Of a DNA stretch of 64,000 bases, positions 20,978-29,696 are shown piece after piece. The notes beneath the pieces are model-generated. The model had not been told where the DNA came from and searched no databases. It saw nothing but the letters and a program-made list of their open reading frames with translations. Both the position numbers and the translations under genes were made by a program. The stretch spans positions 1,087,001 through 1,151,000 of the forward strand of contig NZ_JAZHRR010000001.1 in the NCBI RefSeq assembly GCF_036924515.1, read 5' to 3'. The stretch comes from Bradyrhizobium sp. AZCC 1610. GTDB taxonomy: Bacteria; Pseudomonadota; Alphaproteobacteria; Rhizobiales; Xanthobacteraceae. Each line of letters starts with the position of its first letter. Position 1 is the stretch's first letter.

Positions 20978-23620
20978 TTACACTCGCTCCACAAAACTAT
21001 CGACCACCTTCTTCTCGCCGGCTTTCTCGAACGCAATCGTCAGCTTGTTGCCGTCGATTTTCACCACATGGCCGTAGCCGAATTTCTGGTGAAACACGCG
21101 GTCGTCGAGCGAGAATTCCGAAACCGTGCCGGTGGATTTCGCGACCAGTTCACCTTCGATCACTATCGGGCCACGCTTGTTGCGTGAGAAGGCATCGCTG
21201 CGCGAGCCTGAAAATGGCGACTGGTTTTCCTCGAAACCGCCGCGGGCCTGTCCGCGACCACTCTGGCCGCGGTTGCGATTGGCCTGTGCGCGCTGCCAGC
21301 CCGGCGTGGTGTAGCTGGAGCCGAAGGATTCGACATTGTCGAAGCGTGAGGGGCCGTAGCCGCCGCTGCCGCCCCAGCCGGAGCCGCCCTTGGACTCCGT
21401 GATCTCGACATTGGCTGAGGGCAGCTCGTCGAGAAAGCGCGACGGGATCGTGGTCGACCACGTGCCGTGGATGCGGCGATTGGTGGCGAAATAGAGTTTG
21501 GCGCGGCGGCGGGCGCGGGTCAGGCCGACATGGGCGAGGCGTCGTTCCTCTTCGAGGCCGGCGCGACCCTGTTCGTCGAGCGTGCGCTGGCTCGGAAACA
21601 GGCCTTCCTCCCAGCCGGGCAGGAACACATTGTCGAATTCGAGCCCCTTGGCCGAATGCAGCGTCATCAGCGACACTGCTTCCTCCTCGGCGCCGCCGTC
21701 GCGGTCCATCACCAGCGAGATGTGTTCGAGAAAACCTTGCAGGTTCTCGAACTCTTCCATCGAGCGCACGAGTTCCTTCAAATTATCCAGCCGGCCCGCG
21801 GCGTCGGCCGAGCGGTCCTTCTGCCACATCTCGGTATAGCCGCTCTCGTCGAGCACGATTTCGGCGAGCTCGGTATGTGTGGTGACCTCGCGCTGGGCGC
21901 GCCAGCGGTCGAATTGCGCGACCACGTCGCGCAGGCTCCCGCGCGCCTTCGGCTTCAGCTCGTCGGTCTCGACTACGGCGCGGGCGGCCTCGAACAAGGG
22001 GATGCGGCGCTTGCGGGCGTGGTCGTGCAGCATCTGCACGGTGGCGTCGCCAAGGCCGCGCTTGGGCACATTGACGATGCGCTCGAAGGCGAGGTCATCG
22101 GCGGGCGAATTGATCACGCGCAGATAGGCCAGCGCGTCGCGGATTTCAGCGCGCTCATAGAACCTGGGACCGCCGATCACGCGATAGGGCAGGCCGAGCG
22201 TGACGAAGCGATCTTCGAACTCGCGCATCTGGAACGAGGCCCGCACCAGGATCGCGACCTCGTTGAGGTTTTCCGCTGATCGCTGCAGTTCCTCGATCTC
22301 CTCGCCGATGGCGCGGGCTTCCTCTTCCGAATCCCAGGAGCCTGTTACGGTGACCTTCTCGCCGTCGACATCCTCGGTGCGCAGCGTCTTGCCGAGACGG
22401 CCTTCATTGTGCGCGATCAGATGCGAGGCGGCGGCCAGGATGTGACCTGTCGAGCGGTAATTGCGCTCGAGGCGGATGACTTTTGCGCCGGGAAAATCGT
22501 GATCGAAGCGCAGGATGTTGTCGACCTCCGCGCCGCGCCAGCCATAGATCGACTGGTCGTCGTCGCCGACGCAGCAGATGTTCTTGAGGGGAGCGGCGGG
22601 GGCGTTCTTCTCCCTCTCCCCGTCCTTCACGGGGTCGAGACGAGCGGAGCTCGCTCTTAGAGGGTCGGGGTGAGGGGCTCCTTCCACGAGCTCAGCCTGC
22701 GAAGAGTCCCCCTCACCCGGATTGCTTTGCAATCCGACCTCTCCCCGCAAGTGGGGCGAGGTGATCTCGCCCGGAATGATCGCGGAAAGCGGGACCCCCG
22801 GCCGCGACGGCGCCTGCGACAGCAGCCGGAGCCATAGATACTGCGCGACGTTGGTGTCCTGATATTCGTCGACCAGAATGAACTTGAAGCGGTTCTGGTA
22901 CTGCCGCAGCACATCGGGGTTTTCACGAAACAGCCGGATGTTCTCTAGCAGCAGATCGCCGAAATCGGCGGCGTTGAGGATTTTCAGCCGCTCCTGGTAG
23001 CTGGCGTAGAGTTTGCCGCCCTTGCCGTTGCCGAACATGACGGCTTCGCCCGCCGGCACCTGGCCGGGCGTCAAGCCGCGGTTCTTCCAGCCGTCGATCA
23101 GTCCGGCCAGCATGCGTGCGGGCCAGCGCTTGTCGTCGATGTTCTCGGCCTGCAGCAATTGCTTCAAGAGCCGCACCTGATCGTCGACATCGAGCACGGT
23201 GAAATTGGATTTGAGCTGCACCAGCTCGGCGTGGAAGCGCAGGATGCGGCCCCCGATCGAGTGGAAAGTGCCGAGCCACGGCATGCCCTCCACGGCCTGG
23301 CCAAGCATCTGGCCGAGGCGCAGCTTCATCTCGCGCGCGGCCTTGTTGGTGAAGGTCACCGACAGGATTTCATGCGGGCGAGCCCGGCCCTGACTCAGGA
23401 TGTGGGCGATCCGCGTGGTCAGCACGCGGGTCTTGCCGGTGCCGGCGCCGGCCAGCACCAGAACCGGTCCGTCCAGCGTCTCGACCGCCTCGCGCTGTTC
23501 GGGATTGAGCCCGTTCAGATATTGCGGGCCGGCCGCGGCCCGCGCACGCGCGGCGATGCCGCCAGCCGCTGGCTGGTGCTCGGGGACGCCGCGATGGGGC
23601 AGTTTGCTCGGCTCGGTCAT
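20978..23620 (-). CDS. uvrD: UvrD/PcrA/Rep-type ATP-dependent DNA helicase with an in-frame repeat insertion
   Basis: 3'-5' superfamily 1 helicase acting in repair and replication. 880 residues from the ATG at 23620. Motifs in order: LNPEQREAV (Q motif), GAGTGKT (58-64, Walker A), VTFTNKAAREM (Ia), VDEYQDTN (II), GDDDQSIYGWRGA (III), RLERNYRS (IV), VSLMTLHSAKGLEFDNVF (V) and LAHVGLTRARRR (VI). A Tudor-like tail ends DRVFHQKFGYGHVV...GEKKVVDSFVERV. Between motifs II and III there are about 75 extra residues (PGEITSPHLRGEVGLQSNPG...DPVKDGEREK) that the family lacks; at DNA level they match a dispersed palindromic repeat. Confidence 0.94.
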   Translation of the reverse strand: MTEPSKLPHRGVPEHQPAAGGIAARARAAAGPQYLNGLNPEQREAVETLDGPVLVLAGAGTGKTRVLTTRIAHILSQGRARPHEILSVTFTNKAAREMKLRLGQMLGQAVEGMPWLGTFHSIGGRILRFHAELVQLKSNFTVLDVDDQVRLLKQLLQAENIDDKRWPARMLAGLIDGWKNRGLTPGQVPAGEAVMFGNGKGGKLYASYQERLKILNAADFGDLLLENIRLFRENPDVLRQYQNRFKFILVDEYQDTNVAQYLWLRLLSQAPSRPGVPLSAIIPGEITSPHLRGEVGLQSNPGEGDSSQAELVEGAPHPDPLRASSARLDPVKDGEREKNAPAAPLKNICCVGDDDQSIYGWRGAEVDNILRFDHDFPGAKVIRLERNYRSTGHILAAASHLIAHNEGRLGKTLRTEDVDGEKVTVTGSWDSEEEARAIGEEIEELQRSAENLNEVAILVRASFQMREFEDRFVTLGLPYRVIGGPRFYERAEIRDALAYLRVINSPADDLAFERIVNVPKRGLGDATVQMLHDHARKRRIPLFEAARAVVETDELKPKARGSLRDVVAQFDRWRAQREVTTHTELAEIVLDESGYTEMWQKDRSADAAGRLDNLKELVRSMEEFENLQGFLEHISLVMDRDGGAEEEAVSLMTLHSAKGLEFDNVFLPGWEEGLFPSQRTLDEQGRAGLEEERRLAHVGLTRARRRAKLYFATNRRIHGTWSTTIPSRFLDELPSANVEITESKGGSGWGGSGGYGPSRFDNVESFGSSYTTPGWQRAQANRNRGQSGRGQARGGFEENQSPFSGSRSDAFSRNKRGPIVIEGELVAKSTGTVSEFSLDDRVFHQKFGYGHVVKIDGNKLTIAFEKAGEKKVVDSFVERV
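22600..22775. repeat. Palindromic repeat inserted in frame inside the helicase gene
   Basis: The + strand holds CCCTCTCCCCGTCCTTCACGG...GTCGGGGTGAGGGG and CCCTCACCCGGATTGCTTTG...CCGACCTCTCCCCGCAAG, two inverted modules of a kind that is normally intergenic in Bradyrhizobium and Rhodopseudomonas. Here it lies inside coding sequence, keeps the reading frame and adds no stop. Exact borders are uncertain by 10-20 bases. Confidence 0.7.
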
Positions 23621-23908
23621 GCTCGAATCGTGTTGGCCCCACGATGGCACCGTGAGGCGGTAAAGGGGAGCCTTCTTAGCAGGGATTGAGGGCCATATAG
23701 GGCCTCGCCGGCCGTTTTGACAGGTTTATGCGATCGCGTTTGCAGGCCGGATTTTGAGGCTACGCTGCGATTTTGTTCCGCCGGAATCGTCAAATTTCGC
23801 GATTTTGCCGCCCGGAACCAACATTACCGGCCCGGATTGGTCCTGTAGGCGATGCGCGACGCTTCAGTCGTTGCCGTCGCGAAAGCAACAGCCAATTGAG
23901 GTCATGTG

Positions 23909-24082
23909 ATGTTGAGCTGGGTCGTTACGTTTCTGGTCATCGCATTGATCGCGGGTGTTCTGGGCTACGGTGGCATCGCCGGCGCTTCCGTTGACATCGC
24001 CAAGGCGATCTTCTTTATCGCCGTGATCCTGTTTCTGGTCTCAGCGGTGGTCGGAGTGGTGCGCGGACGCAGCAACGTCTAG
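23909..24082 (+). CDS. DUF1328 small membrane protein (YtjA-like)
   Basis: 57 residues. It starts MLSWVVTFLVIALIAGVLGY, continues with GGIAGASVDIAKAIFFIAVI and ends VVGVVRGRSNV: two hydrophobic helices with the GFGGIAG-like turn of the DUF1328 family. These are short inner-membrane proteins often linked to stress responses, function unknown. It stands alone on the + strand, convergent with the thioesterase gene 17 bases further on. Confidence 0.85.
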   Translation: MLSWVVTFLVIALIAGVLGYGGIAGASVDIAKAIFFIAVILFLVSAVVGVVRGRSNV

Positions 24083-24099
24083 CGACCGGATGGGCTATC

Positions 24100-24621
24100 T
24101 CAGGGCATCGCGACTTTGCGGCCGATGCCCTCGGGCCGCGGAACCGCCGCATGAGAATCCCCCACCGCCTGGATGCGGGCGCGGATGTCGGGCGGGAAGG
24201 GCGCCACTTTCCGCGCATTCATGTCCATATGGAGCGTCATGTTTTCCGACGTCGCGGAGAGCCAGCCGTCGGTCGCCTGCCGCAATTCCTCGAACGTATG
24301 CAGCCGCTTCTCGTCATGGCCTAACAGATAAACCGAAATCTGAACGGGATCGCCAAGGTGAATCTCGCGCAGATAGCGAACATGGCATTCGGCGGTAAAG
24401 GTCGAGCAGTGGCGTTCCTTCATGTAGGCCGGCCCGATCCCGAGTTGCAGCCACATCTCGTCGATCGCGCGGTCCATCATGACGTTGTAATAGGCCATGT
24501 TGAGGTGGCCGTTGTAGTCGATCCATTGCGGTTCGATCTGCATCACCGAGGACAGGAACGGGGCCGGCGGCAGCGGCATATCCTTCAAATCATCCTTGGC
24601 GGCGGCAGCGGTCGTCATCAT
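24100..24621 (-). CDS. Hotdog-fold acyl-CoA thioesterase
   Basis: 173 residues from the ATG at 24621 (AAGGGA upstream; ATG at 24618 also possible). The motif WIDYNGHLNMAYYNVMMDRA matches the 4-hydroxybenzoyl-CoA thioesterase-like hotdog family, with the DYNGHLN turn replacing the D/N-x-x-GH catalytic loop; the later segments VRYLREIHLGDPVQISVYLLG and HTFEEL fit the fold. The closest type I know is the betainyl-CoA / carnitine-related thioesterase, but no carnitine genes are next to it, so the substrate stays open. It is divergent from the FAD oxidase gene, with 79 bases between the starts. Confidence 0.82.
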   Translation of the reverse strand: MMTTAAAAKDDLKDMPLPPAPFLSSVMQIEPQWIDYNGHLNMAYYNVMMDRAIDEMWLQLGIGPAYMKERHCSTFTAECHVRYLREIHLGDPVQISVYLLGHDEKRLHTFEELRQATDGWLSATSENMTLHMDMNARKVAPFPPDIRARIQAVGDSHAAVPRPEGIGRKVAMP

Positions 24622-24700
24622 CCATCCCTTTGTTTTTGCGGGTCTCTTGACCCCCCTTATATCCTTTGCCACGGTCCGCTCAAATCCGGAGGAACTTGGC

Positions 24701-26119
24701 GTGGCGACGACGATATCGAATAATTTAAAGCGGCCGGAGCCGCAGGCGCTGGCAAGCGCCATTGAGGCGCTGGCGGCGCGATTCGGCAATCGGCTGATCA
24801 CCTCGCAGGCGGTGCGCGAACAGCACGCCCATACCACCACCTGGTTGCCGACGCAGCCGCCTGATGCCGTGGTGATGGCGCAGGAAGCCGTCGACATCCA
24901 GGACCTGGTGCGGATCTGCGCCAAACACTCCGTTCCCGTGATTGCGTTCGGCACCGGCACTTCGCTGGAGGGCCAGGTCAATGCGCCCGCCGGCGGCGTC
25001 TGCATCGACCTGCGCGACATGAACCGGATTCTCGAAGTTCATGCCGAGGACCTTGATTGCGTGATCCAGCCAGGTGTGACCCGCAAGGCGCTGAACGAGC
25101 ATCTGCGCGACCAGGGGCTGTTCTTCCCGATCGATCCCGGCGCCGACGCTTCGCTCGGCGGCATGGCCTCGACGCGGGCCTCAGGGACCAACGCGGTGCG
25201 TTACGGCACCATCCGCGACAACGTGCTGGCGCTCAAAGTGGTGCGCGGCGACGGCGAGATCATCACGACGGGCACGCGGGCGAAGAAATCAGCGGCCGGT
25301 TACGACCTGACGCATCTGTTCGTCGGTGCCGAGGGCACGCTCGGCATCATCTCCGAACTTACCATCAAGCTGCGCGGTATCCCCGAGACGATCGCAGCCG
25401 CCGCCTGTTCGTTCGAAACCGTGCGCGGCGCCTGTCAGGCGACCATCCTGGCCATCCAGACCGGCATTCCGCTCGCGCGGATCGAACTGCTCAACGCCGA
25501 GCAGGTCCGCGCTTGCAATTCCTATTCGAAGCTGACCCTGCCGGAGACGCCGCTGCTGCTTCTGGAATTTCATGGCAGCGAGGTCGAGGTGGCCGAGCAG
25601 TCCAGGAATTTCGGCGAGATCGCCAGGGAATGCGGCGGCGGCGATTTCACCTGGACAACCAAGCCCGAGGACCGCACAAAACTCTGGCAGGCGCGGCATG
25701 ACGCCTATTGGTCGGTCAAGGCGCTGCGCCCCGGCGCGGGCGTGGTCGCGACCGACGTTTGCGTGCCGATCTCAAGGCTGGCGGATTGCGTCACCGAGAC
25801 CGAGGACGATCTGAAGCGGCTCAATCTGCTGTCGCCGATCGTCGGCCATGTCGGCGACGGCAACTTCCACTGCTCGCTGGTCTGCGACGTCGACAATGCG
25901 GAAGAAATGGCGCGCGGCGAGGACTTCATGCATCGCCTGGTCGAGCGGGCGCAGTCGATGGGCGGCACCTGCACCGGCGAGCACGGCATCGGGCAGGGCA
26001 AGCAGAAATACCTCGAGGCCGAACTCGGTCCCGAGGCGATCGACGCCATGCGTGCGCTGAAGCAGGCGCTCGACCCGCAGAACATTTTCAATCCCGGCAA
26101 GATCGTGCCGGTGAACTAA
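24701..26119 (+). CDS. FAD-binding oxidase, D-lactate dehydrogenase (cytochrome) / glycolate oxidase GlcD type
   Basis: 472 residues from a GTG start with GGAGGA seven bases upstream. The PCMH-type FAD domain includes PVIAFGTGTSLEGQ, PGADASLGGMASTRASGTNAVRYGTIRDNV and LFVGAEGTLGIISELTIKL. The C-terminal domain has GHVGDGNFHCSLV and GTCTGEHGIGQGK, the metal and substrate-binding histidine motifs of this family, and ends DPQNIFNPGKI. It oxidises a 2-hydroxyacid, most likely D-lactate, and passes electrons to the respiratory chain. It is monocistronic. Confidence 0.88.
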   Translation: MATTISNNLKRPEPQALASAIEALAARFGNRLITSQAVREQHAHTTTWLPTQPPDAVVMAQEAVDIQDLVRICAKHSVPVIAFGTGTSLEGQVNAPAGGVCIDLRDMNRILEVHAEDLDCVIQPGVTRKALNEHLRDQGLFFPIDPGADASLGGMASTRASGTNAVRYGTIRDNVLALKVVRGDGEIITTGTRAKKSAAGYDLTHLFVGAEGTLGIISELTIKLRGIPETIAAAACSFETVRGACQATILAIQTGIPLARIELLNAEQVRACNSYSKLTLPETPLLLLEFHGSEVEVAEQSRNFGEIARECGGGDFTWTTKPEDRTKLWQARHDAYWSVKALRPGAGVVATDVCVPISRLADCVTETEDDLKRLNLLSPIVGHVGDGNFHCSLVCDVDNAEEMARGEDFMHRLVERAQSMGGTCTGEHGIGQGKQKYLEAELGPEAIDAMRALKQALDPQNIFNPGKIVPVN

Positions 26120-26132
26120 CCGCGCCCGGGGC

Positions 26133-26165
26133 CCGCCACCTTCGCGCTGAAACCGCAGGTGGCGG
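26133..26165 (+). terminator. Hairpin after the D-lactate dehydrogenase-type gene
   Basis: CCGCCACCT (26133-26141) pairs with AGGTGGCGG (26157-26165), a perfect 9-bp stem with a 15-base loop. There is no T-run, so it may act with Rho or as an mRNA end. Confidence 0.5.
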
Positions 26166-26352
26166 TCGAAGTCCTGCAACGGCGTTGTTCGCTCAAGGGT
26201 TGTACATTGTGGCGGCTGTCGCAGTTTGGTTCCAAACATAGCCTCGTTCCGACACAGCGCCGCCCGACTTAAACATCGTCGCGCCCGAAGTTCCCTCTTC
26301 AGCTTGGTTCCGCAACATGTGTTGCGTGTGTCGTGCGTGATGAGGTGCGTTG

Positions 26353-27051
26353 ATGCGTTTTGTTTCCTGGGGGATTGTTGCGGCTTGTGGCTTTTTACTG
26401 GCAGGACCGGCGGCGAAGGCTACCGATCTTCGTATTCCGGACCTGCCTTCGCCTCACTATAACTGGACCGGATTCTATGCCGGCGTTTACGGCGGCGGAG
26501 CGTATGCGGCGTGGGCCGCCGATTACTGCCGGAATGGTGCCTGCCGTCACGCAGAGGGGCAGGCGGGCGGCTTCGCGGTCGGCGTCTATGGCGGCTACAA
26601 CTATCAGTTCGCCAACCGCTTTGTGATCGGCGGCGAATTCGATTGGGGCAAGTCCACGTCGTCACAGGACGAACACGTCTTTGGCGACAGCGCGTTGCTG
26701 TCGAGGTTCGGTGCGTTCGGCTCCGCTCGCCTGCGCGCAGGCTACGCGTTCGACCGCCTGCTGGCGTTCGGTGCGGTCGGCGTCGGCGTGGCCAGCATCA
26801 GCAACGGCTATCGCTATACGGTTCAGAAGGGTTGTGACACCCTGGAGCAGTTTATCTGGGACGAACAGGTCAAGGCCGGGCTGATCGCGGGCGGCGGCGT
26901 CGAGTATGCTTTCACTAAGCATTTCGTCGGGCGCGGCGAATATCTCTACGCTAATTATGGCAGCGTCACGCTGTCCAGCCGGGACCGCACCCGGGCCGAA
27001 TTCCGCAACGAGATGCATCTCGTGCGCGTCGGCGCCAGCTACCGGTTCTGA
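26353..27051 (+). CDS. Omp31-like outer membrane beta-barrel protein
   Basis: 232 residues with a signal peptide (MRFVSWGIVAACGFLLAGPAAKA, cleavage before TDLRIP). The mature part starts HYNWTGFYAGVYGGG, the hallmark of rhizobial Omp31/Omp25-type small porins, alternates aromatic and polar residues and ends VRVGASYRF with the C-terminal Phe needed for BAM recognition. GAGG lies before the ATG. It carries two cysteine pairs (CRNGAC, and one in QKGCDTL), unusual for this family and possibly disulfide-bonded. It has its own promoter. Confidence 0.88.
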   Translation: MRFVSWGIVAACGFLLAGPAAKATDLRIPDLPSPHYNWTGFYAGVYGGGAYAAWAADYCRNGACRHAEGQAGGFAVGVYGGYNYQFANRFVIGGEFDWGKSTSSQDEHVFGDSALLSRFGAFGSARLRAGYAFDRLLAFGAVGVGVASISNGYRYTVQKGCDTLEQFIWDEQVKAGLIAGGGVEYAFTKHFVGRGEYLYANYGSVTLSSRDRTRAEFRNEMHLVRVGASYRF

Positions 27052-27118
27052 TATTTCGGTCGAGATGATCCGGCAGCGATGGGCTGCCGGATCATCAAGT
27101 CACGCTTTTCTATACGCC

Positions 27119-28108
27119 TTATTGTACGTGCGGCGCGGTGATCGCCTTGCGGATCGCTGCGAGCGGCGCGGCGTCGTCGAATTCAATATCTTCGCCAATC
27201 CGCTTCAGTCCGAGGTCGCGCCATAGCGCGGCGAGATCTGGGGTCACGGGCTTCGGCCCCATCTCGTTGTGAAGCCGGGTCAGCACGTCGACGCCGACGG
27301 CTTTGTCGGCCGTAGCAAGAATGCGCTCGATCGGCCAGTCCTGCTCATGACTGCCACCGGCGGCGAGCACGCCGCGCATCGCGTCCTGCAAGCCGAGGCG
27401 ATTATTCGTCGCTTTGCGGATTTCGATATCGGCCAGCAGGCAGAACATCGCGCCGCCCCAGTACTTCCGCCCCCAGGTGCCGGTGTTGTCCAGGCCCTGA
27501 TCGCCGGCCTGCGGCAAACCTTTCGGCATGTCGCGCATCATCGCCTGCCAGATTTCCCGCGCCGTGAGGTCTCCGGCCTGCACCCGCGCGATCGGCTCGA
27601 CATAGACGGCCAGTCCCTCCGACAGCCACGCGTAGCGATCGGGCATGTCGGGCAGGGCGGTATGCACCATCTCGTGCACCATCACCCAGTCGCGCCGCAA
27701 GACATCCTCGGTGGAATCGTGGCCGAAGGGAATCCGAATGGCGGCGCCGCGATAGCCCCACGTCGTGCCGCCGCGGATGCGCCCGCCATCGACGGGCACC
27801 AATAATAGCCGCAGCGAATTGACGGGAAACCGTCCGTAATAGGTCGTGACGGCCCGGGCCGACATCCTGATCCAGTCGAGCAGTTTTTCTTTTGGCAGCG
27901 TGATGTCGCCCGGCGCGAACGCGACATGGATGGTGCCGCCGGGCATTTCAAGATCGGTCCGGGGCAGCCGGTCGAACGCATCGTAGGGCATGCGGTCGCC
28001 CCGCATATATTCCGATTGCGCGGTGGCGCGGAACGATATGGCGCTTGCCAGCATCGCGGCGAGGACGGCGGCGGCAACGGTCCAGCGAACGGCGCCGGCG
28101 GCTTTCAT
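27119..28108 (-). CDS. Exported gluzincin-type zinc metalloprotease (HExxH), possible bufferin-processing peptidase
   Basis: 329 residues. The N-terminus (MKAAGAVRWTVAAAVLAAMLASA) is a signal peptide or membrane anchor, so the enzyme is periplasmic. His145-Glu-Met-Val-His149, then WLSEGLAVYVE with Glu164, form a HExxH...E zinc site; the domain from about 135 to 280 resembles the M1/M61-like peptidase-MA fold. Its ATG overlaps the stop of the creatininase gene by 4 bases, so it is translationally coupled and last in the operon that begins with the Cys-rich precursors. I infer, from position only, a role in cutting the leader or in quality control of the modified peptides. I do not recognise a named family. 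Confidence 0.7.
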   Translation of the reverse strand: MKAAGAVRWTVAAAVLAAMLASAISFRATAQSEYMRGDRMPYDAFDRLPRTDLEMPGGTIHVAFAPGDITLPKEKLLDWIRMSARAVTTYYGRFPVNSLRLLLVPVDGGRIRGGTTWGYRGAAIRIPFGHDSTEDVLRRDWVMVHEMVHTALPDMPDRYAWLSEGLAVYVEPIARVQAGDLTAREIWQAMMRDMPKGLPQAGDQGLDNTGTWGRKYWGGAMFCLLADIEIRKATNNRLGLQDAMRGVLAAGGSHEQDWPIERILATADKAVGVDVLTRLHNEMGPKPVTPDLAALWRDLGLKRIGEDIEFDDAAPLAAIRKAITAPHVQ

Positions 28109-28893
28109 CTCAGCACGCTTTGGACCGCGGAGGGTCGGTGCTCCTCGGTGCCTTGCGCGATGAACGCGGCGGCCTGTTCGTGGAGATCGTCGAGCATGGC
28201 GGCGAGCAAGGCTTCGCCCTTGGCCGATGTCGCCCGTGTCGGATCGCCATAGCTGCCGGAGCGGCTGTAGTTTGGCGAATTCGGGTCCGACGGCGTCAAT
28301 GCGCCCGGCGTCTCCTGTTTCAGGCCGGGGCTGGCTTCGGCGCGCGTCATGTCGACCAGATGCGGCGCCAACGCCAGCATCAGCGACGTTTCCAGTTCGT
28401 CGGCATGGCTGCCATGGCTCTGCTCGGCCAATTGCCTGGCCACGCGGGGATAGCGCGGACCTTCGTGGATCCACAAATGCTTGACCCGCTCGCTCGCGAG
28501 GCGCGCCAGGGCGCGGTCGACCGGCGCCAACGTGCTGATGCCGGTATTGAGCACGAGCAGTTTTGGGCATCCGCTGCCGAGGATCTGCCCCGCAACCTCG
28601 CGCACGAGCGCCTCGAAGGTCGAAATCGAAAGGCTGCTGCTGCCGGCATATTCGACAAAGGCGGGGTAATGGCCGTAGGTCAGCGTCGGCCAGATCAGCG
28701 CGTCGATTTTTCCCGCCATCCTGCCTGCGAGCCATTCGGCCTGAATGCGGTCGGTATTGAGGGGGAGGTGGAAGCCGTGCTGCTTGGCCGCGGCACCGAT
28801 CGGCAATATTGCCACCGCGCCATCACCGATGCGCCGCGCGACTTCATCCCAAGGCATACGCTCGATGAAATGGCGATCGGTGTCAATTTCCAT
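28105..28893 (-). CDS. Creatininase-family protein (MftE-like fold) with altered metal motif
   Basis: 262 residues. VAILPIGAAAKQHGFHLPLNTDRIQAE matches the creatininase motif (P-x-G-S-x-E-Q-H-G-x-H-L-P-x-x-x-D), but the glutamate that usually binds metal is Lys37 here; His39, His42 and Asp48 remain. A second motif, HGSHADELETSLML, matches the HAGExETS motif. Members include creatinine amidohydrolase and MftE, the peptidase that trims the mycofactocin precursor. It starts 17 bases after the DUF2063 gene and overlaps the metalloprotease gene by 4 bases. A peptide-processing role is an inference; with the Lys change it might also be inactive or use fewer metals. Confidence 0.8.
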   Translation of the reverse strand: MEIDTDRHFIERMPWDEVARRIGDGAVAILPIGAAAKQHGFHLPLNTDRIQAEWLAGRMAGKIDALIWPTLTYGHYPAFVEYAGSSSLSISTFEALVREVAGQILGSGCPKLLVLNTGISTLAPVDRALARLASERVKHLWIHEGPRYPRVARQLAEQSHGSHADELETSLMLALAPHLVDMTRAEASPGLKQETPGALTPSDPNSPNYSRSGSYGDPTRATSAKGEALLAAMLDDLHEQAAAFIAQGTEEHRPSAVQSVLR

Positions 28894-28910
28894 TCGCCGG
28901 GCGCCCCTCT

Positions 28911-29696
28911 TTACGAGCCGACGGAAACATCCGTCAAAAGTCCTGCCGTGATCCAGCTGTGCAGATAACCCGCGCCGCGTCCCGCCGCGCTGTCGGGATC
29001 GTCATAGGTCGCGAGCATTTCGCAGAGCACGCCGAACGGAATGCCGTTTGCGGCCTCATCCCACATCATCGCTTCCTCCGCCAAAAGTTCGCGGAACATC
29101 GGCGTGACGTCCTGGCGCCAGATCAAGAGATGTGCTGGCTGCTCCAGTCCAGTCGCGTCCGGCGGCGCTTCGTCGTTCTTGAGCGCGAGCCAGATCGCAG
29201 CCGCGTTGGTCGCCAGCTCGAGCCTGGATGCACTGGGATGCGGCCGGAATCTGAGGCCCGACCATGCTTCGGGCGCAAAGCCCGCCATGTCGGTCAGCTC
29301 GACGACCTTGCCTTCCGCGGCGTCGAAGGCGTCGTTGAGCGCCCTTTCGAGGGCTGCAAGATCGGACAGCACGGAATGGTCGGAGTAGGGTGCGGTCGAT
29401 TTCAGGAACTCGGGCAGACCTTGCGAGAACCAGCGCAGGTTCGGATGCCCGGACGGGCGCGCCTTGACATATGCATGCCCCATCTCATCGAACATCTCGT
29501 CGCCGAGATAGAGATGCAGCAGCTCGTGGTCGTTGCGCATTGCCTCGACCAGCCGCGAACCGTAGGCGTAGCGATAGACACCGAACAGCGTTTCGCGCTT
29601 TTCCCGCGGGCTGTCGAGGATTTCAGCCAGCACCGTGTCGTCGCCATCAAGGACGCCGCGCTGAAACTCAGCCTGCTGTCGCGCGAAGTCGCTCAT
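28911..29696 (-). CDS. bufC: DUF2063 protein, BufC/HvfC-like partner of the MNIO enzyme
   Basis: 261 residues. The N-terminal third (QQAEFQRGVLDG...REKRETLFGVYRYAYGSRLVEAM) is the DUF2063 domain with its Y-R-x-x-x motif; the rest is a variable helical part with HPNLRWFSQGLPEFLKS and the C-terminal LLIWRQD...F segment. In bufferin and related pathways this protein binds the precursor leader and delivers it to the DUF692 enzyme. Its start overlaps the stop of that enzyme by 4 bases (ATGA), so the pair is made in coupled fashion. Confidence 0.88.
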   Translation of the reverse strand: MSDFARQQAEFQRGVLDGDDTVLAEILDSPREKRETLFGVYRYAYGSRLVEAMRNDHELLHLYLGDEMFDEMGHAYVKARPSGHPNLRWFSQGLPEFLKSTAPYSDHSVLSDLAALERALNDAFDAAEGKVVELTDMAGFAPEAWSGLRFRPHPSASRLELATNAAAIWLALKNDEAPPDATGLEQPAHLLIWRQDVTPMFRELLAEEAMMWDEAANGIPFGVLCEMLATYDDPDSAAGRGAGYLHSWITAGLLTDVSVGS

